A stretch of DNA of 6,613 nucleotides from Myxococcales bacterium. GTDB taxonomy: Bacteria > Myxococcota > Bradymonadia > REDH01. A model generated the notes under the pieces. That model was given only the letters and a program-made list of their open reading frames with translations. It had not been told where the DNA came from and ran no database searches. A program made the translations under genes and the position numbers. Positions 1-6,613 of the stretch are shown here, piece by piece (position 1 is the first letter of the stretch; each line of letters opens with the position of its first letter). The DNA lies in NCBI GenBank assembly GCA_018970625.1, contig JAGWVZ010000204.1, forward strand, positions 1-6,613, read 5' to 3'.

Positions 1-2036
1 GCATATTCGGCCACCGATTTACAGGGCGGAATATTGACCTCAATGACGCCCGGATCCGGCGTGACCATACAGTGCACGACCCGTGAATCCGAAGGCGGCG
101 GATACCCTTCCAGCCGCACCATCACATCCAGCTTCCCGGCTGCTGCCTCGGCCGCTTCCACAAATTCGACGAAACGCTCCAGATTGGGCACGGGCGGCAC
201 AAACAAATGCAACACCCCGTCGCGGGGCTCGACAGCCATGGCGGTGAGTACCGTTTCGCCCGGCGATGCAAACGCTGCCGGCTCGGAATGCCCCTGCTGC
301 TGCAGAACAATCCGCGTGGTACCCGCGCGCGGAAGGGGCCGCCCCTGCACGGTCGGGTCCGCCATTTCAGACGGAACAGGGCGGCCGCCAATCCGGTCCA
401 GCGGCAGCCGCAAACCCACCGGACTATCGCCGGGCAACAGATAAATGCGTCCGCGTCGGACCGACCACTCCGACGTCACCCATCGGGATTGCTGCGCCTG
501 TACCGGCACCACAAAGCCGGTTGGACGCTGTAGTCCATGACGAAACACCGACGCCAGACGGCGCCGATCCTCAGGTTGGTCAGGATCATAGCGCAGGGGA
601 TCTACATCGGGCGGTAACTCGCTCTCCGTCCGTATCGCCACCCACGGGTCCTCAAACACCGGCTCGGCTTTGCGCTGCACGCCCAGCTCCTGCGCTACCG
701 CCTCGGCAAATATACGCGCCTGCTCAAGCAACTCGTCCGTCGCAGGGAGTCGCGGTGGGTCGGCGGGCGATTGCTGTGCGTTCGCCGCATGACGGTCTAC
801 AAAGTCCAGTCGGGACGCATTTTTCCAGAGGGGTTCGCCGTCCTGGCGCCACATCAGATGCAGATTCCAGCGAGGAAGACTTTCGCCCGGATAATGTTTG
901 CCAAATCGGTGTAAACCGAGCACTCCCTCACCGAGCCGGCTTTGCAGGGCGTGCGTAAATCGAAGCGCCTGTGCCCACTTGGTGGGGCCAAGGGCATCGG
1001 TATTCCATTCTGGTTCAGCGGCGTTTTCGCGTGTGGTCCACGTGGGCTCTCCACCGACCGTCATGTGAATGTCGTTCGCCAGCAGCGCGGAATCCACCCG
1101 TTCACCAGCCTTCAGCAACGACACCCACTGCTCGTCCGTATAAGGTTTGCGAGGGCGGGGCTCATGCCCCACGCGCACGACATCCTGCGTAAATTCAAAT
1201 CGGTCGGCGGCACGGCTGGCGGTCCCCGAGATGGGTGCGGCCAGCTCGGGAACGACCGCGCAGGCCAACGGAATATGGCCTTCTCCGCAGAGTAGTCCGC
1301 TGGTGGCGTCCAGACCAATCCAGCCGGCGCCAGGAACAAATACTTCGCACCAGGCATGTAAATCCAGCACGTCATGCGTCATGCCGCGCGGAATGCCCGG
1401 AATATCACCCTCGTCCTCGAGTTGAATCAGGTAACCACTCACAAATCGCGCAACCAGCCCTGCGGCACGCATGACGTGCACCAGAAGCCATGCCGAGTCT
1501 CGACAACTGCCCGAGCGAAGTGTCAGGGTTTCTTCCGGCGTCTGAATACCGGGTTCCGTGCGAATCAGGTAACGCAGGTCGGCTGCTGCACGGCGATTAA
1601 TCTCGACCAGCCAGTCGACAATATATCCCTTCGGAGGGCATTCCGAGAGCCACTCTGCCACCGCCGGGTGAATTTCACTCCGCTCCAGAAAAGGTGCCAT
1701 CTCATCGGCGAGGCCATCGGGATATTCGAACGGCAGCTCGCGACAACGCTCATCCACATAGAAATCGAACGGATTCTTCGGCTGCAGGTCGAATGTGGCG
1801 TCTACCTCAATGTGAAGGCAGCGCACGTCGATCTCCTCATCGAACGTAATCCGCGCGATACGGTTGGCCCACATGTCCTGCTGCCAGTGTTGTTTGCCGG
1901 CCGGTTCGACTTTCAGGTTGTAGGACAGCACCGAGTTGGCGACGTGAGGCGCAGGACTGAGTCGAATCGTGTGCGGCCCCAGAGCCACAGTGTCGTCGTA
2001 CTCGTAACGGGTGACGTGCTTGATGCGGACGCGCAT
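1..2036 (-). CDS. Transglutaminase-like / DUF2126 putative amidoligase protein, 5' part (C-terminus outside window)
   Basis: The frame is open without a stop from ATG at 2036-2034 to the left edge (678 codons plus 2 bases). Family members are roughly 1,100 residues, so about 60% is visible. Residues 1-85 resemble the bacterial transglutaminase N-terminal domain (start MRVRIKHVTRYEYD). Residues 140-250 form the transglutaminase/papain-like core with a complete triad: Cys178 (SGSCRD), His227 (LHAWCEVF) and Asp243 (GLDATSG). From about residue 312 the DUF2126 region begins, with MTVGGEPTW (325-333), WNTDALGPTK (344-353), YPGESLPRW (382-390), GYPPPSDSR (644-652) and TPDPGVIEVN (659-668). Pfam describes DUF2126 as a putative amidoligase related to the glutamine synthetase fold; its biochemical role is unproven. 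No signal peptide or membrane segment is visible, so it is probably cytoplasmic. The ATG lacks a clear Shine-Dalgarno but matches the usual family start. Family assignment is strong; the reaction is inferred. Confidence 0.93.
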   Translation of the reverse strand, partial: MRVRIKHVTRYEYDDTVALGPHTIRLSPAPHVANSVLSYNLKVEPAGKQHWQQDMWANRIARITFDEEIDVRCLHIEVDATFDLQPKNPFDFYVDERCRELPFEYPDGLADEMAPFLERSEIHPAVAEWLSECPPKGYIVDWLVEINRRAAADLRYLIRTEPGIQTPEETLTLRSGSCRDSAWLLVHVMRAAGLVARFVSGYLIQLEDEGDIPGIPRGMTHDVLDLHAWCEVFVPGAGWIGLDATSGLLCGEGHIPLACAVVPELAAPISGTASRAADRFEFTQDVVRVGHEPRPRKPYTDEQWVSLLKAGERVDSALLANDIHMTVGGEPTWTTRENAAEPEWNTDALGPTKWAQALRFTHALQSRLGEGVLGLHRFGKHYPGESLPRWNLHLMWRQDGEPLWKNASRLDFVDRHAANAQQSPADPPRLPATDELLEQARIFAEAVAQELGVQRKAEPVFEDPWVAIRTESELPPDVDPLRYDPDQPEDRRRLASVFRHGLQRPTGFVVPVQAQQSRWVTSEWSVRRGRIYLLPGDSPVGLRLPLDRIGGRPVPSEMADPTVQGRPLPRAGTTRIVLQQQGHSEPAAFASPGETVLTAMAVEPRDGVLHLFVPPVPNLERFVEFVEAAEAAAGKLDVMVRLEGYPPPSDSRVVHCMVTPDPGVIEVNIPPCKSVAEY

Positions 2037-2173
2037 GGGACGTTCGGGTGCGGGTGTCGACAGCGCCTCGCGGGTCGCATAGACGGGGTCAATTGGCAAG
2101 GGTGCAACGGAATACTGCCGCCCTGCAACCGGTTTGGTTTCATCGACTCACGCGGCCCCCTACGGAGACACTC
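2037..2173. promoter_or_regulatory. Divergent intergenic region expected to hold promoters for both flanking genes
   Basis: These 137 bases separate the starts of two divergently transcribed genes, so promoters for both directions are expected here by layout. I could not identify a convincing -35/-10 pair. TTGGCA at 2093-2098 on the plus strand is the nearest -35-like hexamer, but the AATACT at 2111-2116 is only 12 bases downstream, which is too short a spacer. No operator-like palindrome stands out. The call rests on gene arrangement, not on motifs. Confidence 0.4.
2164..2167 (+). promoter_or_regulatory. Ribosome binding site (GGAG) fixing the start of the VAT1-like oxidoreductase
   Basis: GGAG lies 6 bases before ATG 2174. 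It selects this ATG over the in-frame GTG at 2048, which would add 42 residues that do not resemble the family. The resulting N-terminus MRQVWIPRTG aligns with the usual start of medium-chain oxidoreductases. Confidence 0.7.
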
Positions 2174-3190
2174 ATGCGACAGGTCTGGATTCCACGCACA
2201 GGCACCCCCGACGTACTCGAAGTGCGCACGGCACCCGACCCGCAGCCGGGGCAGGGCGAAATTCGCATTCGGGTGAAGGCGACCGGGGTCAACTTTGCCG
2301 ATGTGCTGGCGCGCATGGGCCTGTACCCGGACGCGCCAAAGCTGCCGTGTGTGGTGGGCTACGAGGTCGCCGGTGATGTGGACGCGGTGGGCTCTGGTGT
2401 CACCGGGTTTCAGGTAGGCGACCGTGTGGTGAGCCTGACGCGATTTGGCGGTTACAGCGATGTGGTGGTGGTGCCTGCCACGCTGGCAGCGGTGTTGCCC
2501 GAAGTGCTCACGTACGAAACGGCCGCCGCCCTGCCAGTCAACTGGCTCACGGCCTGGCTCATGCTGGTGAAGCTGGGCAATGTGCAGCAGGGCGACCGGG
2601 TGCTGGTGCACGCAGCGGCCGGCGGCGTGGGGCAGGCGGCCATTCAGATCGCGCGCTGGCGCGGCGCAACCGTCATCGGGACGGCGAGCGCCTCCAAACA
2701 CGCTCGCCTGCGCGAGTCGGGCGTGGAACACTGCATCGATTACACCACGCAGAACGTCGAAGCGGCGGTCAGGGCGTACACCAACGGAAAGGGTGTCGAT
2801 ATCGTGCTCGACGCGGTCGGCGGAGACTCGTTCCGGCAGTCTTATGCCAGTCTGGCGCCCATGGGTCGTCTTTTTATGTTCGGCGTGTCGAGTTTTGCCC
2901 CCGGAAAATCGCGCAACCTGATCGCGGCCGCACGCGGCCTGTTTGCGATGCCGAAATTCGCGCCTATTCCGCTCATGAACGAAAATCGCGGGGTTTTCGG
3001 CGTCAATCTGGGACACCTGTGGGAGCAGGGTGATGCGCTGAAAGCCATGCTCGCCGAAATTGTCGACCTCACGGCGGCGGGCACATTTACGCCGGTCATC
3101 GACCGGACCTTTCCACTGGAGCAGACGGCCGAGGCGCACCGTTTTCTTCAGGACCGAAAGAATTTCGGAAAGGTTTTACTGGTGCCGTGA
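2174..3190 (+). CDS. VAT1-like medium-chain dehydrogenase/reductase (quinone oxidoreductase superfamily)
   Basis: This 338-residue protein has full length and the layout of the zinc-independent medium-chain reductases. An N-terminal GroES-like substrate domain (about 1-120) is followed by a Rossmann NAD(P)H domain. Visible motifs are GVNFADVLAR (38-47), LTRFGGY (88-94), PVNWLTA (121-127), the nucleotide-binding loop AAAGGVG (147-153), GTASASKH (169-176), LMNENRGVFGVNLG (267-280) and FLQDRKNFGKV (324-334). The LTRFGGY, MNENR and QDRKN signatures point to the VAT1-like branch rather than classical Qor. The structural-zinc cysteines of alcohol dehydrogenases are absent. It probably reduces a quinone or alpha,beta-unsaturated carbonyl using NADPH, but the substrate cannot be read from sequence. 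It is probably soluble. It is transcribed divergently from the transglutaminase/DUF2126 gene and lies 205 bases before the fusion gene on the same strand, so co-transcription is possible but not shown. Confidence 0.93.
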   Translation: MRQVWIPRTGTPDVLEVRTAPDPQPGQGEIRIRVKATGVNFADVLARMGLYPDAPKLPCVVGYEVAGDVDAVGSGVTGFQVGDRVVSLTRFGGYSDVVVVPATLAAVLPEVLTYETAAALPVNWLTAWLMLVKLGNVQQGDRVLVHAAAGGVGQAAIQIARWRGATVIGTASASKHARLRESGVEHCIDYTTQNVEAAVRAYTNGKGVDIVLDAVGGDSFRQSYASLAPMGRLFMFGVSSFAPGKSRNLIAAARGLFAMPKFAPIPLMNENRGVFGVNLGHLWEQGDALKAMLAEIVDLTAAGTFTPVIDRTFPLEQTAEAHRFLQDRKNFGKVLLVP

Positions 3191-3395
3191 GCCTGAGCGG
3201 ATGGATGGACGCCAGCGGGTCCCCGGTAGTCAGCGCCTGTATCCATCGATAGCCCCCCCCGCAGCGCATGGCAGTGGAGCGCGCCTCCGCAACCCTCTTG
3301 CGCCAAACGCCCGTGAACGGCACCATAGGCACGTTGAGACATGTCCATTCGGACTCCCCTGAACGGCTGCCCCCGACCCTGTTCCCGGATCTTCG
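3191..3395. other. 205-base gap with no supported gene
   Basis: The interval between the oxidoreductase stop and the fusion gene start contains only shadow reading frames. An 8-base C tract lies at 3253-3260. I see no T-tract hairpin terminator and no convincing promoter, although the gap is long enough to hold a separate promoter for the fusion gene. In the frame of the fusion gene a TGA at 3360-3362 blocks upstream extension. Confidence 0.5.
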
Positions 3396-5390
3396 ATGAC
3401 TCAGCTGCTCGCCATGAGCGTGGATTGTCCCATCTCGCCGTCGATTCGACTGAAGGCCATCGATGGCGAAGGACAACGGGATCAGCCGCTGGGCTGGGGC
3501 TTTGGCTGGTACCCTGCCGAAGGGCGGGCGGCCATGGTCATCAAGGATCCCACGTCGGTCGGCACCAACGCCCTGACGAATGTGCTGTCCGACTGGGAAC
3601 GGTTCTCGTCCACGCTTTTTGTGGCGCACCTGCGCGGCGCCGCCAAGCGCACCAAGCATCAGGATACCCACCCGTTTTCGCGCACCTGGGCCGGACGTGA
3701 CTGGCTACTGGCGCACAACGGTGACCTGCGCCACGGGTTTCGCGAGGCGCTGCCTATTGACGCGAATCGCGAGTCGTTCGAGCCCATCGGGCGCACCGAC
3801 AGCGAACACCTGTTCTGCTGGATTCTCAACCGCATGCAGGAGCAGGGCGCGCGTACCATCGCCGCCGTTGCGCCAGAACAGTGGATGACGTGGTTCGAGC
3901 ACATCAACAGCCTGGGCACGCTGAATGTCGTGTTCACCGACGGCATGGACCTGATCGCCTGGAGCGACGCCTTTGGGTATCGGCCGCTGCACTGGACGCG
4001 CCACGTGCCGCCCAGCCCCCTGATTCAGTTCGAGGGACCCGAGGTCGACCTGGCGCTGGGTTCCGAGTTGGACCTCAACCGCACCTCGGTCGTGCTCTCG
4101 ACCACGCCGCTGTCTGACACCGGATGGCAGAAGGTGGGACCCGGACGCATGCTGATCGCCCGTCGCGGCGAGGTCATCTGGCAGGCGCCGGTTCGCGCGC
4201 TCGCCGACCAGCCTACTGGCGACAAGGGGCATCTGGACCTCGCCGCTGTGCAGACACCTGGCCCTGCGGCCACCGCGCGCGAGCAGCGGGAGTTCCTGCC
4301 CAACGCGGTGCTGCCCATGCCGTCGCAGCCCATGCCAGAGCTGATCCTGTTTGATCGAAATCACGGACAGACCGGCACATCGCAGGCGGCACAGCGCGCG
4401 CCGGATTTTGACGAGACCTCGCGCAGCCTGCAGCGAGCTGCGCGTCGGTTGCACGCTCCCGAGGTGTTCACCGCCGGACTCACGCGAGAGCACGGCGACG
4501 ACTTTGGCGAGCACAACGCACGCACGCGGGTGCTCGAGACCATTCACGACACCATTTATACCTACGAAAAGCCGGTGCTGCACAGCACGCATGTTCTGCG
4601 CCTGCAGCCCGTGACCGATGACATGCAGGAGCTGCTGGAGTGGGACGTGCAAATTACCCCCGTCACGCGCTCCAGCCACTTTGATGACGTCTTTGGTAAC
4701 CATGCCATCGACGTGGCCATTCGCGAACCGTACGAGTCCCTTCGTATTCGGTCACGTTCTCTGGTGCGACTCTACACCGGCAAGAGCCCACGCCTGCGTG
4801 CGCCCAACGCGCGCCATCGCCTTCGGCTGGTGTGGATGCCATGGCAGCGACAGATGATGCAGCCCTACCTGCTGCCTCCGGAGTTGCCCGAAACCCAGCT
4901 GCGCGAGCTGTCGGATTACGCCATGAGTTTTGCCGAGCGGCAGGATTTTGACCTGGTCGAAACGCTCAAAGACATGAATCGGACGATTTATCGGGATTAT
5001 CGCTACGCCCCGAATTCGACGAATTTCGGCACCACCCCCTTCGATGTGTACGTCGCACGTGAGGGCGTGTGTCAGGATTTTTCCAACCTGTTTATTGCCC
5101 TCTGTCGCCTGCTCGATGTTCCTGCACGATATCGCGTGGGTTATATTTTTACCGGTGGCAAATACGAGAACGAGCGACAGGGCGATGCATCGCACGCCTG
5201 GGTCGAAGTTTATATCCCCCTCGTCGGATGGCGCGGTTTTGACCCCACCAACGGGTGTGTCGTCGCCGATGACCACGTGCGAGTCGCCTGCGGACGTAAT
5301 TTCCGCGATGCCACGCCCACCTCGGGCACACTTTGGGAAGGTGGCGGCGGCGAGAAACTCTCCGTCAAGGTCACCATGATGGAGCGTTAA
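3396..5390 (+). CDS. Ntn-hydrolase (class II glutamine amidotransferase-like, Thr at nucleophile position) fused to transglutaminase-like domain
   Basis: This 664-residue protein has two enzymatic halves. Residues 1-260 match class II glutamine amidotransferases of the YafJ/EgtC type: MTQLLAMS at the N-terminus, GWGFGWYP (33-40), AHLRGAAK (77-84), HPF (92-94), AHNGDL (106-111) and GRTDSEH (132-138). The usual second-codon Cys, which becomes the N-terminal nucleophile after Met removal, is Thr here. Thr is an accepted Ntn nucleophile in other families, and initiator Met before Thr is normally removed. Residues 265-375 form a Pro/Gln/Ala-rich linker. Residues 377-460 resemble the transglutaminase N-terminal domain. 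Residues 505-625 form the core with a complete triad: Cys559 (GVCQDF), His600 (SHAWVEVY) and Asp616 (GFDPTNG). No signal peptide or membrane segment is seen. ATG 3396 is the first possible start after the in-frame TGA at 3360; only a weak GGA (3387-3389) precedes it. Domains are clear; substrates and true activity of the N-terminal half are inferred. Confidence 0.92.
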   Translation: MTQLLAMSVDCPISPSIRLKAIDGEGQRDQPLGWGFGWYPAEGRAAMVIKDPTSVGTNALTNVLSDWERFSSTLFVAHLRGAAKRTKHQDTHPFSRTWAGRDWLLAHNGDLRHGFREALPIDANRESFEPIGRTDSEHLFCWILNRMQEQGARTIAAVAPEQWMTWFEHINSLGTLNVVFTDGMDLIAWSDAFGYRPLHWTRHVPPSPLIQFEGPEVDLALGSELDLNRTSVVLSTTPLSDTGWQKVGPGRMLIARRGEVIWQAPVRALADQPTGDKGHLDLAAVQTPGPAATAREQREFLPNAVLPMPSQPMPELILFDRNHGQTGTSQAAQRAPDFDETSRSLQRAARRLHAPEVFTAGLTREHGDDFGEHNARTRVLETIHDTIYTYEKPVLHSTHVLRLQPVTDDMQELLEWDVQITPVTRSSHFDDVFGNHAIDVAIREPYESLRIRSRSLVRLYTGKSPRLRAPNARHRLRLVWMPWQRQMMQPYLLPPELPETQLRELSDYAMSFAERQDFDLVETLKDMNRTIYRDYRYAPNSTNFGTTPFDVYVAREGVCQDFSNLFIALCRLLDVPARYRVGYIFTGGKYENERQGDASHAWVEVYIPLVGWRGFDPTNGCVVADDHVRVACGRNFRDATPTSGTLWEGGGGEKLSVKVTMMER

Positions 5391-5498
5391 TTCTACTGCG
5401 CCTCGCCGATCACGCAGTCGGTGGCTGGCATGTGCGCGCGCGGTGTCTATTCTGACCCACGGCGGGCGTATGTGCGACCGCACTCGTAACCTTCGACC

Positions 5499-5503
5499 GA
5501 GGA
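5499..5503 (+). promoter_or_regulatory. Ribosome binding site (GAGGA) for the YugP-type metallopeptidase
   Basis: GAGGA ends 6 bases before ATG 5510, a good spacing. This favours ATG 5510 over the adjacent in-frame GTG at 5507, giving the family-typical beginning MFFDPVY. Confidence 0.65.
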
Positions 5504-5509
5504 TGAGTG

Positions 5510-6205
5510 ATGTTCTTTGACCCGGTTTACATGCTGGTCATGGGAGTGGGCCTGATGCTGAGTCTGGGCGCGCAGGTCTGGGTGAAGTCGGCCGTCGGCA
5601 CCTGGTCCCGCGTGCAGTTGGGGCGGCCGATGACCGGCGCGCAAGTGGCGCTTGGCATGCTGCGCGCCAATGGCATACAGGCCGTACGCGTCGAGGAAGT
5701 CAGCGGCTTTCTGACTGACCACTACGATCCCACCACACGTACGCTGCGACTCAGCTCGGCAAATTTTCGCGGCACGAGCGTGGCTGCGGCGGGGATAGCG
5801 GCGCACGAAGCAGGGCATGCACTGCAGCATCGCGATGGATATGCGCCCATGAAGCTTCGTCAGAAGATGGTCCCTGTCGCCAATATCGGCACCAATCTGG
5901 GGGTGCTCATGGTCATGGGTGGAATGGCGTTGGGAGCCGCAGGCCTGGCGCAGCTGGGGGTGATTCTGTTTGCTGGTTTTGTGGTGTTTACGCTGGTTAC
6001 ACTGCCGGTGGAGTTCGACGCCTCCCGTCGCGCCTATCAGGCGCTCACGGCCGCTGGTATCGTCATGCCAAACGAGGCGGCTGGTGTGCGGACCGTGCTC
6101 ACCGCAGCGGCAGCGACCTACGTGGCGGCGGCCCTGACCGCGATCCTGCAGCTCCTTTACTTTGCGCTGCGAGCCGGACTGCTGGGTGGGCGGCGGCAGG
6201 AGTGA
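5510..6205 (+). CDS. YugP-type membrane zinc metallopeptidase (Zn_peptidase_2 family)
   Basis: This 231-residue protein matches the YugP family in length and order of motifs. It begins MFFDPVYML and runs into a first membrane segment (about 5-24). The signature TGAQVA (42-47), GFLTDHYDP (66-74) and RTLRLS (77-82) follows. The catalytic zinc motif is AAHEAGHALQH (97-107), where His99 and His103 bind zinc and Glu100 is the general base. Further downstream, LPVEFDASRRA (165-175) supplies Glu168 as likely third ligand. Hydrophobic segments at about 129-147, 149-167 and 199-221 make it an integral membrane protein. YugP homologues are annotated as putative neutral zinc metallopeptidases; physiological substrates are not established. 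It lies 119 bases after the fusion gene on the same strand, so it may be co-transcribed or have its own promoter. It converges on leuB. All key catalytic residues are present, so it is probably active. Confidence 0.93.
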   Translation: MFFDPVYMLVMGVGLMLSLGAQVWVKSAVGTWSRVQLGRPMTGAQVALGMLRANGIQAVRVEEVSGFLTDHYDPTTRTLRLSSANFRGTSVAAAGIAAHEAGHALQHRDGYAPMKLRQKMVPVANIGTNLGVLMVMGGMALGAAGLAQLGVILFAGFVVFTLVTLPVEFDASRRAYQALTAAGIVMPNEAAGVRTVLTAAAATYVAAALTAILQLLYFALRAGLLGGRRQE

Positions 6206-6293
6206 CCCCGGCCGTGCGCCCGCCGCAAGGTTGTCCTGCTAACCGACTGGGCCAGATGTTGTACAGGCTGAACCCGCTCCGAGACCGTTCGAA

Positions 6294-6613
6294 TCACAAC
6301 CCAGCCAGCACCGCCTCAGTCACCGAATCGGTGGTACCTGTACCGCCGAGGTCGGGGGTTCGCGCGCCGGCATTCAGTGCCTTCTCGACAGCCTTTTCCA
6401 CCTGCTGCGCCAAATCTTCGCGGCCCAGCGACAGGCGAAGCAGCATGGCGCAAGACAGAATCGTTCCGAGCGGGTTTGCGATGCCTTTCCCGGCAATATC
6501 GGGCGCAGAACCATGGATGGGCTCATAGAGCCCGCGCGTGCCTTCGCCAAGCGATGCGCTGGGCAGCATACCCAGCGAACCGGTGAGAGCAGCGGCCTCG
6601 TCGGTGAGAATAT
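6294..6613 (-). CDS. leuB: 3-isopropylmalate dehydrogenase, C-terminal part (5' end outside window)
   Basis: LeuB oxidatively decarboxylates 3-isopropylmalate to 2-oxoisocaproate with NAD+ in leucine biosynthesis in the cytoplasm. The window shows the last 105 codons plus the TGA stop at 6296-6294; the frame is open to the right edge. Visible hallmarks are [20 protein letters not shown], containing a metal-binding Asp, then [17 protein letters not shown] and [16 protein letters not shown], the conserved cofactor-binding segment of this family. The spacing and the [10 protein letters not shown] motif favour LeuB over isocitrate or tartrate dehydrogenase relatives. The tail after LLRLSLG is variable, as is usual. 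The gene converges with the metallopeptidase gene, their stops 88 bases apart. It is likely a housekeeping neighbour, unrelated to the amide-bond genes to the left. Confidence 0.93.
   Translation of the reverse strand, partial: ILTDEAAALTGSLGMLPSASLGEGTRGLYEPIHGSAPDIAGKGIANPLGTILSCAMLLRLSLGREDLAQQVEKAVEKALNAGARTPDLGGTGTTDSVTEAVLAGL

Noticed and set aside
266..958. Plus-strand open frame of 230 codons opposite DUF2126
   Set aside because: It is Pro/Ala/Arg-rich shadow sequence antisense to conserved DUF2126 motifs.
2037..2099. N-terminal extension of the transglutaminase/DUF2126 protein from an upstream in-frame TTG near 2099
   Set aside because: It would add 21 residues absent from the usual family start and has no ribosome binding site; the ATG at 2036 fits the family better.
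1374..2276. Plus-strand open frame of 300 codons over the transglutaminase/DUF2126 gene
   Set aside because: It is antisense to the conserved transglutaminase domain and resembles no family; its frame overlaps the real oxidoreductase start.
1913..3139. Long minus-strand open frame (408 codons) opposite the VAT1-like gene
   Set aside because: It is antisense to a clearly recognised full-length oxidoreductase and encodes low-complexity His/Arg-rich sequence typical of GC-rich shadow frames.
3705..4703. Minus-strand open frame of 332 codons inside the fusion gene
   Set aside because: It is a shadow of the Ntn-hydrolase half and linker, with no recognisable motif.
5395..5418. Inverted repeat ACTGCG / CGCAGT just after the fusion stop, as a terminator
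   Set aside because: The stem is only 6 pairs with a 12-base loop and no T-tract follows, so it is not convincing as an intrinsic terminator.
4752..5483. Minus-strand open frame of 243 codons over the transglutaminase half of the fusion
   Set aside because: It is antisense to a domain with an intact catalytic triad and has no family resemblance.
6206..6293. Possible bidirectional terminator between the convergent metallopeptidase and leuB genes
   Set aside because: Only short imperfect inverted repeats (GGTT..CCTG with CAGG..AACC, far apart) are visible and there is no T-tract on either strand.

Overview
The window is GC-rich bacterial DNA with dense coding. It holds five protein genes, two of them cut by the window edges. 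No RNA gene, CRISPR array, insertion sequence or clear intrinsic terminator was seen. The organism cannot be named safely. The protein families are widespread in environmental bacteria, and GC-rich codon use produces many long antisense open frames, which I treat as shadows.

Layout: (1) bases 1-2036, minus strand, carry the N-terminal 678 codons of a large transglutaminase plus DUF2126 (putative amidoligase) protein; its C-terminus lies outside the left edge. (2) A 137-base divergent gap is followed by a plus-strand VAT1-like medium-chain oxidoreductase (2174-3190). (3) After a 205-base gap comes the most interesting gene (3396-5390, plus), a 664-residue fusion. Its N-terminal domain resembles a class II glutamine amidotransferase (Ntn hydrolase), but the nucleophile position is Thr instead of Cys. 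Its C-terminus is a transglutaminase-like domain with an intact Cys-His-Asp triad. (4) A YugP-type membrane zinc metallopeptidase follows (5510-6205, plus). (5) The 3' end of leuB (3-isopropylmalate dehydrogenase) runs convergently on the minus strand from 6613 to 6294.

The unifying theme is peptide or amide-bond chemistry. Two distinct transglutaminase-fold modules, a putative amidoligase domain and an Ntn-hydrolase domain lie within about 5.4 kb. From general knowledge of comparative genomics, DUF2126/transglutaminase proteins often neighbour alpha-E (DUF403) and circularly permuted ATP-grasp proteins in clusters predicted to make and cleave an amide-linked peptide or tag. No substrate is established for them. 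Those partners are not in this window and would be expected past the left edge. The oxidoreductase, metallopeptidase and leuB may be simple neighbours.
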